From assembly GCA_947495135.1 (NCBI GenBank), contig CANLXN010000006.1:225237-289236 (forward strand): 64,000 nucleotides of DNA. The letters run 5' to 3'. The DNA is from an uncultured Flavobacteriaceae bacterium. Lineage in GTDB: Bacteria; Bacteroidota; Bacteroidia; Flavobacteriales; Flavobacteriaceae. Shown piece after piece: positions 28,902 through 38,202 of this stretch. The position numbers and the translations under genes are program-made. The stretch's first letter is position 1; the number at the start of each line of letters is the position of its first letter. The notes under the pieces are model-generated. The model was not told the origin of the DNA. It ran no database searches and saw only the letters and a program-made list of their open reading frames with translations.

Positions 28902-29732
28902 ATGAAGTCAGTTGGAAATATTATAATACTCCTTTTATTCTTTATAGGAATTTCCTCCTGTGAAGATGTGATCGAGGTTCAAGTTCCAACAGAAGAGCCA
29001 CGTCTTATTATTGATGCAGTAATAAGGGTAGATACCACTCAGCCTATTACCAATGTGAGTGTAAAAGTTAGTGAAACCGCATCATTTTTTGATTCACCGC
29101 AACCTGTAACTTTAGAGCAAATCACTTTAGCGAATCAGATACTATTGGAAAACCCTCTAGGTTCTGGTATCTATAGCCGAGATGTATCGACCTTGTCGCT
29201 GATGCAGGAAGATCTCTTTCTCGCAATTGATTATAATGATCAGATCTTTGCCGCATTTACGGATTTCGCAACTAGTGTACCAATTGATACTTTGCAACAA
29301 GGAGCAGGTGGTCTGGTCGATAATGAAACTGAACTCATTATTGGTTTTACAGATTCACCCGATATGGATAATTACTATCTATTCGATTTTGATTTAGCCC
29401 AATTTTCGACCTCGCAAGATCAGTTTTATCAAGGACAACCGTTCGAATTTTCCTATTTCTACGAAGATGCAATTGAGTCTGGAACCGAATTGGAAATAAG
29501 TCTCATGGGAGTAACCGAAGAATTTTATCGGTATATGGAAAAAATAAATGAGCAAACAGACACTGGTTTTGGTGTATTCGAAACACCTGCTATTACGGTG
29601 AAAGGAAATATTCTCAATGCTAGTGACATCCAAACTATTAGTGATCTTAGTGAAGCTAACTTAGAAACTAATTTCCCACTTGGTTATTTTGCGGTCGTTC
29701 AAGAATACAAAAGAACAATTATTATTCAGTAA
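28902..29732 (+). CDS. DUF4249 lipoprotein, copy 1
   Basis: Protein of 276 aa. The ATG at 28902 is 1 base after the receptor stop and gives a signal peptide with lipobox (FIGISSCED). Landmarks of the family are PRLIIDAVIRVDTT near the N-terminus and the aromatic motif FYQGQPFEFSYFYEDA around residue 190. DUF4249 proteins are Bacteroidota lipoproteins typically encoded beside TonB-dependent receptors and thought to act at the surface in substrate capture; the ligand is unknown. It is the most divergent of three tandem copies. Confidence 0.88.
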   Translation: MKSVGNIIILLLFFIGISSCEDVIEVQVPTEEPRLIIDAVIRVDTTQPITNVSVKVSETASFFDSPQPVTLEQITLANQILLENPLGSGIYSRDVSTLSLMQEDLFLAIDYNDQIFAAFTDFATSVPIDTLQQGAGGLVDNETELIIGFTDSPDMDNYYLFDFDLAQFSTSQDQFYQGQPFEFSYFYEDAIESGTELEISLMGVTEEFYRYMEKINEQTDTGFGVFETPAITVKGNILNASDIQTISDLSEANLETNFPLGYFAVVQEYKRTIIIQ

Positions 29733-29737
29733 AATTT

Positions 29738-30601
29738 ATGATGATGAGAAAACGACTTTTAGGAATAGTAATTTCAACCGTGTTATGCTCTTTCGCGAGC
29801 TGTGAGGATGTGGTTGAAGTCGACTTATCCTCTGTAAGTCCAAGACTCATAATTGACGCTATTATCCGAGTTGACACAACACAACCCTCCACTCCTGTGA
29901 CCATAAAAGTACGAGAAACCAATTCGTTTTTTGAAGCGATTCCTCCTGCAGGATTACAACAAATTACGATTGCAAATCTTGATACGGATGGACAATTCGT
30001 TGTTCTTATCGAAGAAGAACCAAATTCTGGAATTTATTCAGCTGAAGTGGGCACTTCTTTTTTAACTGAAGGACTTTTATTTCTACAAATTGATTTTGAA
30101 GACGAATTTTACGTAGCGTACACCAATTTTGTGCCTACCGTTCCTATAAACAATCTAGGGCAAGGAGAAACAATCACCACGTTTGGAGAAGAACAAACGG
30201 AGGTCATTATTTCCTTTACAGATTCGAACGAAAGAGATGACTTTTATCTTTTCGATTTTGATTTCGGAAATTTTCTAGTAACAGAAGATGAGTTTTATCA
30301 AGGACAAGATTTTGAATTTTCCTATTTCTACGATCAAGAACTAGATGCGGGCGAAGAGATTGAAGTAAGCATTTTAGGTGTAAATGAAGAATTTTACGAT
30401 TATATGGACCTGCTTCTGGAACAGAGTGAAGGCGGCTTCGGAATATTCGAAACTCCCGCCGTAACCGTTCGTGGGAACTTCATAAATGCAACAACTATAG
30501 ATAATATTGAAAACTTTAACAACGTTAATACTCCAGACAACTACGGACTAGGATATTTTGCGGTTGTTCAGGAATACAAGCAAACACTGACTATTCAGTA
30601 A
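29738..30601 (+). CDS. DUF4249 lipoprotein, copy 2
   Basis: Protein of 287 aa, 5 bases downstream of copy 1. Three consecutive near-start ATGs (29738, 29741, and MRKR at 29744) are possible. The lipobox is SFASCED. It shares PRLIIDAIIRVDTTQPS, FYQGQDFEFSYFYDQ, LLLEQSEGGFGIFETPAVTVRGNFINAT-type blocks with copy 3, with higher identity to copy 3 than to copy 1. Probably an outer-leaflet lipoprotein working with the receptor. The tandem arrangement points to local duplication. Confidence 0.88.
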   Translation: MMMRKRLLGIVISTVLCSFASCEDVVEVDLSSVSPRLIIDAIIRVDTTQPSTPVTIKVRETNSFFEAIPPAGLQQITIANLDTDGQFVVLIEEEPNSGIYSAEVGTSFLTEGLLFLQIDFEDEFYVAYTNFVPTVPINNLGQGETITTFGEEQTEVIISFTDSNERDDFYLFDFDFGNFLVTEDEFYQGQDFEFSYFYDQELDAGEEIEVSILGVNEEFYDYMDLLLEQSEGGFGIFETPAVTVRGNFINATTIDNIENFNNVNTPDNYGLGYFAVVQEYKQTLTIQ

Positions 30602-30617
30602 AAAAATTAAGAAAAAA

Positions 30618-31481
30618 ATGAAAACTATACCCTTTTATATAATCGCACTACTGCTGTTCTTCTCGTTAACGTCCTGTGAAGATGTAATTGAAGTAGATCT
30701 TCCTACTGAAGAACCTCGTCTTATTATAGATGCACTTATACGGGTTCCAGATACTACTGCCCCTTCAACACTAATAACGGTGAAGGTTAGTGAGACCAAT
30801 TCCTTTTTAGGGTCGGTACCACCCGCCAATCTGCAGCAGATTACTATGAGCAATCTAGATAATCCTGGAGGTGATGGCCAAGTATTATTGGAAGAAGAGC
30901 CTGGCTCTGGGATCTACAGCAAATTTTTCCCGACAGATCAATTAATAAGAGATCGATGGTTTTTGCAAATTGATTTCGAAGATAATTTCTATGTGGCCGA
31001 AACAAGCTTCGTTCCAACATCCAATTTCGACACGATCGAATTTGGTGACGGCACATTATTTAATGAAAACGATACCGAGATAATCCTCAGCTTTACGGAT
31101 AATGCAGAACGAGACGACTATTATTTGATCGACTTCGATTTTAACGACTTCCTGGTTACCGAAGATGAATTTTATCAAGGTCAACAATTCGGGTTCTCTT
31201 ATTTTTATGAAGAAGACGTGGTTTCTCCTGGAGACGTAGTAGAACTCAGTATTATGGGAATTACTGAAGATTTTGCCGCCTATATGGATTTACTCCTTGA
31301 GCAAAGTGAAGGAGGGTTTGGACCTTTTCAAACTCCCGCAGTAACGGTAAGAGGTAATTTTATAAATGCCACTAACATAGATAACGACGGTAACTTTGAC
31401 AACGTCGGCGATCCTAATAATTTTGCGCTTGGTTATTTCGCAATAGTGCAGGAATATAAGCAATCGCTTACCATAGAATAA
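30618..31481 (+). CDS. DUF4249 lipoprotein, copy 3
   Basis: Protein of 287 aa, 16 bases after copy 2. Signal peptide and lipobox SLTSCED, then PRLIIDALIRVPDTT, FYQGQQFGFSYFYEED and LLLEQSEGGFGPFQTPAV. The gene ends one base from the convergent glycerate kinase gene, leaving no room for a separate terminator between them. Same inferred role as copies 1 and 2. Differences cluster in the middle third of the protein, which might tune ligand specificity. Confidence 0.88.
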   Translation: MKTIPFYIIALLLFFSLTSCEDVIEVDLPTEEPRLIIDALIRVPDTTAPSTLITVKVSETNSFLGSVPPANLQQITMSNLDNPGGDGQVLLEEEPGSGIYSKFFPTDQLIRDRWFLQIDFEDNFYVAETSFVPTSNFDTIEFGDGTLFNENDTEIILSFTDNAERDDYYLIDFDFNDFLVTEDEFYQGQQFGFSYFYEEDVVSPGDVVELSIMGITEDFAAYMDLLLEQSEGGFGPFQTPAVTVRGNFINATNIDNDGNFDNVGDPNNFALGYFAIVQEYKQSLTIE

Positions 31482-31482
31482 A

Positions 31483-32613
31483 TTAACGGTAAAACTCTTT
31501 CAGTAAATCGAACGTTTTTTGTGTTGCCAAAGACTCGGCATTCTCATAACTGTAGGAAACTGGTTTACTAGGATCATAGATTTGAGCTGCTCCATCCAAT
31601 CCAATGCCCTTTAATTGAGAAGGAGTTAACTCAAGCTTTCCACAAAGACCCAATACAGGAACATTCAATATTTTGGCTTCTTGAGCTAGACCAAAAATAA
31701 ATTTTCCATGAGCCGTTTGAGCATCAATTCTTCCTTCACCTGTGATAATAACGTCTATTTTTTCTTCCGTTATTATTTTTTTGAACCGAGCTAAATTTAG
31801 CATAAACGATGTTCCACCAATGAAAGAGGCATTCAAAAAACACTTTAATCCGTAAGCAGTTCCTCCGGCTGCCCCAGCACCTGCGATATGGGCTTCATAT
31901 TTATTGAGATCGTTTTTAACAACCCTATCTAGGTTTTGAAGAGCAAGATCCAATGTTAGGATCTCTTTTGGAGTTGCGCCTTTCTGCCCAGCATAAATAT
32001 ACGCAGCCCCCTCTTCTCCATATAACGGATTCTCAACATCATTAACCGCAAAAAATGAAACGGTCTTTAAGTTGTTTTCTGGTCTTACAATTCTGCTAAT
32101 TTGTGACAGGTACTTTCCCGACGGTCTTAGCACAATTTGTCCCTCTGAAAACAAAGAAAATCCTAAGGCCGCAGCGATTCCTGTGCCACCATCGTTTGTA
32201 GCGCTTCCACCAATACCCAAATATATTTTTTTGGCCCCTTTCGCTATTGCATGTTTCATTTGAAGTCCCGTCCCATAAGTAGACGTATGCATCGGCGTCC
32301 TTTCTTCTAGAGTTAGCAATTGTAAGCCAGAAGCTTTAGCCAATTCAATATACGCGGTCTTCTTCCCATTGTCCCATAAATAATCTGTTTTAATATCCCG
32401 TCCCAAAGGATCCTCCACTATAGTTTCAATAATTTCTAATTCCGGCAGATAAGACTGTACAGCTTTTAAAAAACCTTCCCCCCCATCGGACGCTGGAAGT
32501 CTTGTGCATTTACTGGTAGGAGCAAACATTAGAATTCCTTTTTCAATTGCATCTGCAACTTGTTCAGCAGACAAACTATCCTTAAACGAATCTGGAGCAA
32601 TTAATACATTCAT
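31483..32613 (-). CDS. Glycerate kinase (GlxK/GarK class)
   Basis: Protein of 376 aa from the ATG at 32613, which gives MNVLIAPDSFKDSLSAEQVA, the canonical N-terminus. It phosphorylates D-glycerate with ATP; family members of this class mostly give 2-phosphoglycerate. Motifs: LPASDGGEGFL, GLGIGGSATNDGGTGIA-type loop (GIGGSATNDGGTGIAAALG), GAGAAGGTAYGL and ITGEGRIDAQTAHGK. Its start lies 1 base after the symporter stop, so it is the third gene of a tight operon with the MGH1-like hydrolase and the symporter. That context suggests it consumes glycerate released from an imported glycoside. Confidence 0.93.
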   Translation of the reverse strand: MNVLIAPDSFKDSLSAEQVADAIEKGILMFAPTSKCTRLPASDGGEGFLKAVQSYLPELEIIETIVEDPLGRDIKTDYLWDNGKKTAYIELAKASGLQLLTLEERTPMHTSTYGTGLQMKHAIAKGAKKIYLGIGGSATNDGGTGIAAALGFSLFSEGQIVLRPSGKYLSQISRIVRPENNLKTVSFFAVNDVENPLYGEEGAAYIYAGQKGATPKEILTLDLALQNLDRVVKNDLNKYEAHIAGAGAAGGTAYGLKCFLNASFIGGTSFMLNLARFKKIITEEKIDVIITGEGRIDAQTAHGKFIFGLAQEAKILNVPVLGLCGKLELTPSQLKGIGLDGAAQIYDPSKPVSYSYENAESLATQKTFDLLKEFYR

Positions 32614-32614
32614 A

Positions 32615-34258
32615 CTAACCAAATATTTGAGGAACGAAGAAACTAAAAACCAAGATCAGAATAAAGAAGGCGAGTAGAATATAAACTTCCTTACTAAAAA
32701 CATCGCTTTTCCTCAGTTTAAAATTTATTCCATGATCAAGCTTCGTATGTACTGGTATTAAAATGGAAACTAAATAAGCTACAGCTATTGAGATAGCTAC
32801 CCCCGTAAAGTTAAGCCATATCCAAAATACCTCAAAGCCTAGGTCTACATTAAAAATGTTCTGAATTGTTTTAGACAATAATAGATTAATTAGAACGGCC
32901 ACAATAATTCCCGCATTCATACCTATATAATTCACTTTTTTAGAGAAAATCGCTAATATGAATGTTACTAACACCGGACCGTAAAAAACAGAGCCTATTG
33001 CATTAATAATCTCGATAACAGTATTCTTACTCCCGCCAAAGAGAAACGAACATCCCAAAACGATTACTCCCCATACGATCACAGCGACTTTTGAGGTAAA
33101 CATATATTTTTTATGCGCCATTTTTTTCTTTCTTCGGTTAAAGAAGTCTTCCACACTTACTGCTGAAAGGGAATTTACCGTAGAGCTAAGAGACGACATA
33201 GCTGCCGATAATATTGCAACCATTAGAAGGCCAATAAACCCGTGCGGGAGGTATTTAATAATAAAAACCGGAATCATAAGATCTGCTTTAATTCCACCGT
33301 TAGTAGCTTCTTCCGGAAAATATTTTTGAGTAATTAATGCAATATCATTCAAGAAATCTGGCGTGGTTACCACTAGTGTTCCAATCACCAAACCCATGGT
33401 ACAATAGATTAGAACAACTGGAAAACGTAGTAGTCCATTCGCTAACAGTAACTGTCTTATGGTCTTTTCGTTTTTAGCAGATAACATTCGTTGAGCCTGT
33501 GTTTGATCACAACCGTAATAGGAAACATATAAAAAGAAGCCCCCAATTAACATAGGCCAAAAGCCATATTCTTCTCCAACTCCTATTCCTAAGTTAAAAT
33601 CCAACACCTCTAATCTTTCAGCGGGGAATCCATTTTGCAGACCACCATTAGCATCTACTAAATTCCATCCATAGAAAAGGCAAACCAGTAATCCGCCGAA
33701 AAGTAAAATCATTTGAATAGCATCTCCCCAAACCACTGCTTTCATACCTCCAAAGAAGCTATAAATAAGAGTGATTACACCAATAATTAAAACCGTATAG
33801 ACATAATCAATATCTAATACTGCTTGCAAGATAATAGCAATTGCATACACCATCACTCCGGTACCTAAGGCCCTACTAATTTGAAAAACTATACTCAAAA
33901 TGAGCCGAGTAGAAACGGAAAAACGCCTTTCGACAAATTCATAAATACTTATTACACCAGATCGAAACAGCGGAGGAATTATAAGAAGCATAATTCCTAT
34001 CATTGCCAAAGGTACCGCGAACTCGAACGTGAGCCATTTCATACCTCCGTTGAGTTTTAAACCCACAAAAGCTGGTGCCGAAATAAAGCTAATAGCAGAA
34101 AGCTGTGTTGCCATTGTAGATAGGCTTAGTGGAAACCACCCCATACTTCTGCCTCCCAAAAAGTAATCCTTTGAATCTTTATTTTCTTTAAAGAAAAAAC
34201 CCATTCCCAAGAAGAACAAAATATATACAATCACAATTACATAGTCGAGCCAATTCAT
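32615..34258 (-). CDS. Sodium/solute symporter (SSS, SLC5-like)
   Basis: Protein of 547 aa with about 13-14 membrane helices, the normal SSS topology. It begins MNWLDYVIVIVYILFFL, followed by the family block KDYFLGGRSMGWFPLSLS and TQLSAISFISAPAF (the Na-site region) and the characteristic AAMSSLSSTVNSLSAVSVEDF helix. It imports a solute with sodium at the inner membrane. Its ATG overlaps the stop of the upstream hydrolase gene by 4 bases (ATGA), and glycerate kinase follows 1 base after its stop. The substrate is inferred from neighbours to be a glycosylglycerate or a related small sugar acid; sequence alone does not prove this. Confidence 0.92.
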   Translation of the reverse strand: MNWLDYVIVIVYILFFLGMGFFFKENKDSKDYFLGGRSMGWFPLSLSTMATQLSAISFISAPAFVGLKLNGGMKWLTFEFAVPLAMIGIMLLIIPPLFRSGVISIYEFVERRFSVSTRLILSIVFQISRALGTGVMVYAIAIILQAVLDIDYVYTVLIIGVITLIYSFFGGMKAVVWGDAIQMILLFGGLLVCLFYGWNLVDANGGLQNGFPAERLEVLDFNLGIGVGEEYGFWPMLIGGFFLYVSYYGCDQTQAQRMLSAKNEKTIRQLLLANGLLRFPVVLIYCTMGLVIGTLVVTTPDFLNDIALITQKYFPEEATNGGIKADLMIPVFIIKYLPHGFIGLLMVAILSAAMSSLSSTVNSLSAVSVEDFFNRRKKKMAHKKYMFTSKVAVIVWGVIVLGCSFLFGGSKNTVIEIINAIGSVFYGPVLVTFILAIFSKKVNYIGMNAGIIVAVLINLLLSKTIQNIFNVDLGFEVFWIWLNFTGVAISIAVAYLVSILIPVHTKLDHGINFKLRKSDVFSKEVYILLAFFILILVFSFFVPQIFG

Positions 34259-35577
34259 TTATACTTATTATTAATTAGTAAATCTATAGTGAGCGCGGCG
34301 CTCCAAGAGAAATTGTTTCCTCCATAGCCCTTATCTGCGGTTTCGTTTATCTTCTTAGAAGGTTCAAAATATTCATAGAAGCCGTATTTCTCGATTAAAT
34401 ATAGCGTATCGTTTTTGATCAAACTCGCTTCTTTTGTAAAACCATATTGAGACAATCCTCTGTATATAATCCAATTCAAATTTATCCAAATTGGACCTCG
34501 CCAATACTTTTTAGAATTAAATAGTGAACTAGTAGGGTCGAAGGACGCGCATAGAAAATTTTCATTTTTCACTCCGCTAAATCTTCCCTCTTGAAAATGA
34601 CCTACCAAAGATTTCGCTCGCTCACTTGAAGGTACTCCAGCAAATAGGGGGGCAAAACTTGATGAGGAGATATGATGATAGGACCGTTCATTTCTAAGGT
34701 CATAATATACATATGCATTCAAATTCGAATCGAACAGCTTCTCATTCATATTCTTTTTGGCCATTTCATTCCAACCCTTTAACTTTTCGACTTGAGGATG
34801 AAAGCCCAACAGTTCTCCCATTCGAATGAGGGCATTATTAGAGGCAATCAACATACTATTAAATAAAGGGTCTTGAATCAAGAATGGCGAATTTTGAGCA
34901 ATCATACGGTCGTCATACTTCCATTCTTTAAACAACTCTATTAGATGTATATAGTATTGGTACTCTCTATTTGTAGGTCGATGTGAAGCATCAATGTGAG
35001 TTGTATCCTTACGCTGCAATTTATAATTTGGCACATCGAAGGTGTCCCATACAAAATCCCAGACAGGGGTATTATCGGTTCCGGCCTCCCAATTATGGCA
35101 AATATAGACCAGTCCTTCTCCCTTTGGATCTCGAGAGGTATAAAAATAGTGATGGTTTAAAAACACTTGTTTATAAACCGATTTGATAAAGGCTAACGCA
35201 TCTTCTTTATCATTTGCGATATGCAATAATTCCTCCAAAACAAAGCCTAGTACAGGTGGTTGGGTAATCCCAGAAGTTTTAATTGATGGACTATTTGAAC
35301 TAATATGGGTTGCATGAACCTCTGGACCCGGATAATAAGATGTTGCCTCATTATGAAATGCTATGTGTGGCAAAAATCCATTCTTCCACTGCCCTTTAAG
35401 CAACGATCTAATCTCCGCTTTCGCATTTTCTATGTTCAAATGAGCCCATCCAATAGCAATGAAACCAGAATCCCAGTTCCATTGAAAAGGATAGAGTCCC
35501 TCACAGGGAATGGTAAAACCATTTTTCCAATTTTTTTCAAGCACAGAAGCGGCACTTTTTAGTAAGGTGGTCATCAT
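34255..35577 (-). CDS. MGH1-like (GH63-related) glycoside hydrolase, putative mannosyl-/glucosylglycerate hydrolase
   Basis: Protein of 440 aa from the ATG at 35577; an upstream TTG at 35598 is less likely. An (alpha/alpha)6-barrel is indicated. QWNWDSGFIAIGWAH, LLKGQWKNGFLPHIAF, HNWEAGTDNTPVWD (the DN aspartate as likely general acid) and a C-terminal GYGGNNFSWSAAL block match the pattern of bacterial mannosylglycerate and glucosylglycerate hydrolases in GH63. There is no signal peptide, so it acts in the cytoplasm on an imported substrate. Co-transcription with a symporter and glycerate kinase supports glycerate as one product. Trehalase-like activity remains an alternative. Confidence 0.8.
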   Translation of the reverse strand: MMTTLLKSAASVLEKNWKNGFTIPCEGLYPFQWNWDSGFIAIGWAHLNIENAKAEIRSLLKGQWKNGFLPHIAFHNEATSYYPGPEVHATHISSNSPSIKTSGITQPPVLGFVLEELLHIANDKEDALAFIKSVYKQVFLNHHYFYTSRDPKGEGLVYICHNWEAGTDNTPVWDFVWDTFDVPNYKLQRKDTTHIDASHRPTNREYQYYIHLIELFKEWKYDDRMIAQNSPFLIQDPLFNSMLIASNNALIRMGELLGFHPQVEKLKGWNEMAKKNMNEKLFDSNLNAYVYYDLRNERSYHHISSSSFAPLFAGVPSSERAKSLVGHFQEGRFSGVKNENFLCASFDPTSSLFNSKKYWRGPIWINLNWIIYRGLSQYGFTKEASLIKNDTLYLIEKYGFYEYFEPSKKINETADKGYGGNNFSWSAALTIDLLINNKYK

Positions 35578-35614
35578 AGTGAAATTAGAGTTACTCAATA
35601 TAGTGTATTATCCG

Positions 35615-35622
35615 TATTTTTG
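35615..35622 (+). promoter_or_regulatory. Candidate -7 box for murQ
   Basis: TATTTTTG matches TAnnTTTG and lies 21 bases before the murQ start codon, in the divergent gap with the hydrolase operon. A TTG at -33 is not obvious. Confidence 0.5.
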
Positions 35623-35642
35623 AAAAACTAAAACTACTTCCA

Positions 35643-36461
35643 TTGTCATTTTCAAAAACAACCGAACAAAGCTCGAATTACGATCATCTGGAACAAATGT
35701 CTGTTCCTGAGTTACTTCACAATATCAATGCTGAAGACAAAACCGTACCTCTAGCAATCGAAAAATCCCTACCAGAAATCGTTGCATTAACCGAAGTGGT
35801 CTCTAACCGCCTCAAAAACGGTGGACGCCTCTTTTATATGGGAGCAGGAACGAGCGGCCGACTCGGTATTGTAGATGCCAGTGAATGCCCTCCTACCTTT
35901 GGAGTAGATCACGGTCTAGTAGTTGGTCTTATCGCTGGTGGAGATAGTGCCATTCGGAAAGCGGTAGAATTTGCAGAAGATTCCACCACTCAGGGCTGGA
36001 ACGATTTATTGAAAGAGCACATTTCAGCAAAAGACATCGTTATCGGTATTGCCGCCTCCGGGACCACACCATATGTAATAAGCGCTTTGGAGAAATGCAA
36101 CGAAAACAACATTGCCACTGGCTGTATTACCTGCAATGCTGGGAGTCCGTTAAGCAAAGTAGCAGCCTACCCTGTTGCTGTAGTGGTTGGGCCCGAATTT
36201 GTAACTGGCAGCACTCGTATGAAAGCTGGTACCGCTCAAAAACTCGTGCTTAACATGATCTCTACCGCTGCTATGATTCAGTTAGGAAAAGTAAAAGGAA
36301 ACAAAATGGTAGATATGCAACTCAGCAATAATAAATTGGTGGATCGAGGAACAAGAATGATCATGGACGTGCTTAAAATCAAGGAAGATGAAGCCTCCTT
36401 TCTACTTAAAAAATACGGAAGCGTTCGAGCAGCCGTAGACGCATACCATCATGGAAGATAA
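35643..36461 (+). CDS. murQ: N-acetylmuramic acid 6-phosphate etherase
   Basis: Protein of 272 aa. It cleaves the lactyl ether of MurNAc-6-phosphate to give GlcNAc-6-phosphate and D-lactate during peptidoglycan recycling. The start is a TTG at 35643, supported by the conserved N-terminus (FSKTTEQSSNYDHLEQMS); the next ATG would delete it. The SIS domain shows FYMGAGTSGRLGIVDASECP, with the catalytic Glu in ASECPP, and later GTTPYVISAL and VTGSTRMKAGTAQKLVLN. It overlaps the DUF6095 gene by 11 bases. It is divergent from the glycerate kinase operon. Confidence 0.94.
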   Translation: MSFSKTTEQSSNYDHLEQMSVPELLHNINAEDKTVPLAIEKSLPEIVALTEVVSNRLKNGGRLFYMGAGTSGRLGIVDASECPPTFGVDHGLVVGLIAGGDSAIRKAVEFAEDSTTQGWNDLLKEHISAKDIVIGIAASGTTPYVISALEKCNENNIATGCITCNAGSPLSKVAAYPVAVVVGPEFVTGSTRMKAGTAQKLVLNMISTAAMIQLGKVKGNKMVDMQLSNNKLVDRGTRMIMDVLKIKEDEASFLLKKYGSVRAAVDAYHHGR

Positions 36462-36690
36462 AACCAAACAGACTTATACAAACAAACAACTTTTGGTAAA
36501 AGGGCTGAAAAGACTTGCCTTGGCCCTGCCTTTACTAGTTTTAACCACCTACATTCTCACCTTCGCTTTTTTAAATAAAGACACGATCCCGCTTTATATT
36601 TTTCTCACGCTTGGAATTATTGCAATGGCTGGGACTATTTATCTATTATTTGTTGGACTTCGGCTTATCATGAAATCCATATTTAAATAG
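36451..36690 (+). CDS. DUF6095 small membrane protein
   Basis: Protein of 79 aa with two membrane helices (about residues 24-43 and 47-70) and basic ends. It overlaps the murQ 3' end by 11 bases and is translated in another frame, so coupling is likely. Flavobacterial genomes commonly carry this small family next to murQ. Its function is unknown; a topological or assembly role at the inner membrane is conjecture. Confidence 0.78.
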   Translation: MEDKTKQTYTNKQLLVKGLKRLALALPLLVLTTYILTFAFLNKDTIPLYIFLTLGIIAMAGTIYLLFVGLRLIMKSIFK

Positions 36691-36714
36691 ACTTCCAATT
36701 TCAGATTAAAACAA

Positions 36715-38085
36715 TTACTCCGTTTTTATAATTTGAACCATTTTCTGTTGACCTTCTGAAGTAAGGGTAAGCACATAAACACCTGGGCTCATCCCTGACA
36801 TATCAATAACGGTAGACTGAGAAATAGCCGTTCTAGAAAATAGTTCTTGGCCCAGTAAATTATAAACAGAAATTACATCCAAGGAAGTATCGGTTTCTAT
36901 ATAAAGTTGATCACTGGTTGGATTAGGGTAAATCTTAACGCTCGCGAAATTGAAATCATTTAAACCTAGAATAATGTTTACAGTTACTGCAAGTGGTTCG
37001 CTTAGGCAGTCATCAACAATACTCACTGCATAATATGTGGCACCATCGGTTAGTACGGTACCAGCAGGTAACGGATTTGTACCATTCATCGCATCCGTTT
37101 CGTTCGCAAACCAAGTAACATCGGTTGGATCGACCACGATATCTTCAATAGTAGCTCCTTCCGCTAAAGCTTGAACGGCATCTCCAGTAGGAGTTGGAGG
37201 AGTAGTACATTGCGTAAAATCTAACCTTCCAAAAAACTGCCCAGATTCTGAAGAAATACTCGTAGTAGCACCTGTGGTAGTGTCTAAAATATAGACACCG
37301 CTACCGTTAGAGATAAGAATATTTCCATCTTCTAAAGTGGCCACTCCGCGTAAACTTCCCTGATTTCCCCAATAATTTAAAATGGAACCATCGGTTTCAG
37401 AAAACTCATAAAGACCAGATCCGTTAGATCCAGATGAACTAAATACAGCAGCATAAAGCGAACTGTTGGCAACGTTTTGTTCCATTTGCTGAATAAATTG
37501 AACAACTCCTTCCTCCACAATATTACCAAGAACAGTACCGTCATAAGCTCTTCTTTCAATCTTTGACTCGGTACTTATATAGGAGATATACACCTCCCCG
37601 CCCACGTCGATAATGTCGAACGTAGAATCGTTACCAGTGGTAAGAAAAAATCCAAGGTTATTGCCATCTAAATCAAATCGGATAATCGAATTACCCGGAG
37701 CGTCATTATTGCTACCCGCATTGGTCACCCATACTTCCGTTCCATTGACCAATTCCATTCCACGCACATTATCTAGCCCTCCACCACTAATTTGACCGCC
37801 TACAGTGCTTAAATAAGCTCCCGTTAAATCGAAACGATCAATTCGATCTTCCAACTGATCTGCAATCCATATTTCATCATTTACTTGGAGCAACGATTTA
37901 GGTGTTCCAGGAGAGAACGTAGTAAGATCTATAAAAGTAGGATCCAAAATGGTTCCATCTGCAGGATCTAGCAGCACCACAAATGGTTCTTGGAGACTTG
38001 CAATACGCTCTTGAGCGATGGCATTAAAGAAAGATCCGCTAATAATTGAAAAAATAACAAATAGGAAAGAGTAACGATGTTTCAT
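36715..38085 (-). CDS. Secreted beta-propeller-like protein with Ig-like and T9SS domains
   Basis: Protein of 456 aa with a signal peptide (to about AIAQ). Residues ~30-290 consist of repeated beta-blade segments (LLQVNDEIWIADQLEDRIDRF, GNSIIRFDLDGNNLG, GVATLEDGNILISNGSG) resembling an NHL/SMP-30-type propeller. Residues ~300-375 look like a bacterial Ig-like domain (VDPTDVTWFANETDAM, GATYYAVSIVDDCLS). The last ~80 residues are a T9SS type A domain (VKIYPNPTSDQLYIE ... MVQIIKTE). Probably secreted or surface bound; no catalytic residues recognised. Single gene between murQ/DUF6095 (convergent) and a repeat-containing gap. Confidence 0.78.
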   Translation of the reverse strand: MKHRYSFLFVIFSIISGSFFNAIAQERIASLQEPFVVLLDPADGTILDPTFIDLTTFSPGTPKSLLQVNDEIWIADQLEDRIDRFDLTGAYLSTVGGQISGGGLDNVRGMELVNGTEVWVTNAGSNNDAPGNSIIRFDLDGNNLGFFLTTGNDSTFDIIDVGGEVYISYISTESKIERRAYDGTVLGNIVEEGVVQFIQQMEQNVANSSLYAAVFSSSGSNGSGLYEFSETDGSILNYWGNQGSLRGVATLEDGNILISNGSGVYILDTTTGATTSISSESGQFFGRLDFTQCTTPPTPTGDAVQALAEGATIEDIVVDPTDVTWFANETDAMNGTNPLPAGTVLTDGATYYAVSIVDDCLSEPLAVTVNIILGLNDFNFASVKIYPNPTSDQLYIETDTSLDVISVYNLLGQELFSRTAISQSTVIDMSGMSPGVYVLTLTSEGQQKMVQIIKTE

Positions 38086-38202
38086 AGTGATATGGTTAAA
38101 TTTTAATGGCTAAACTTCTGTTTTACAAACAATTCTTAAGATACAAAAAAAAGCTGTATTAGTATAACATCCATTCCATTCAAGAGCAGATAATCGTATT
38201 CT

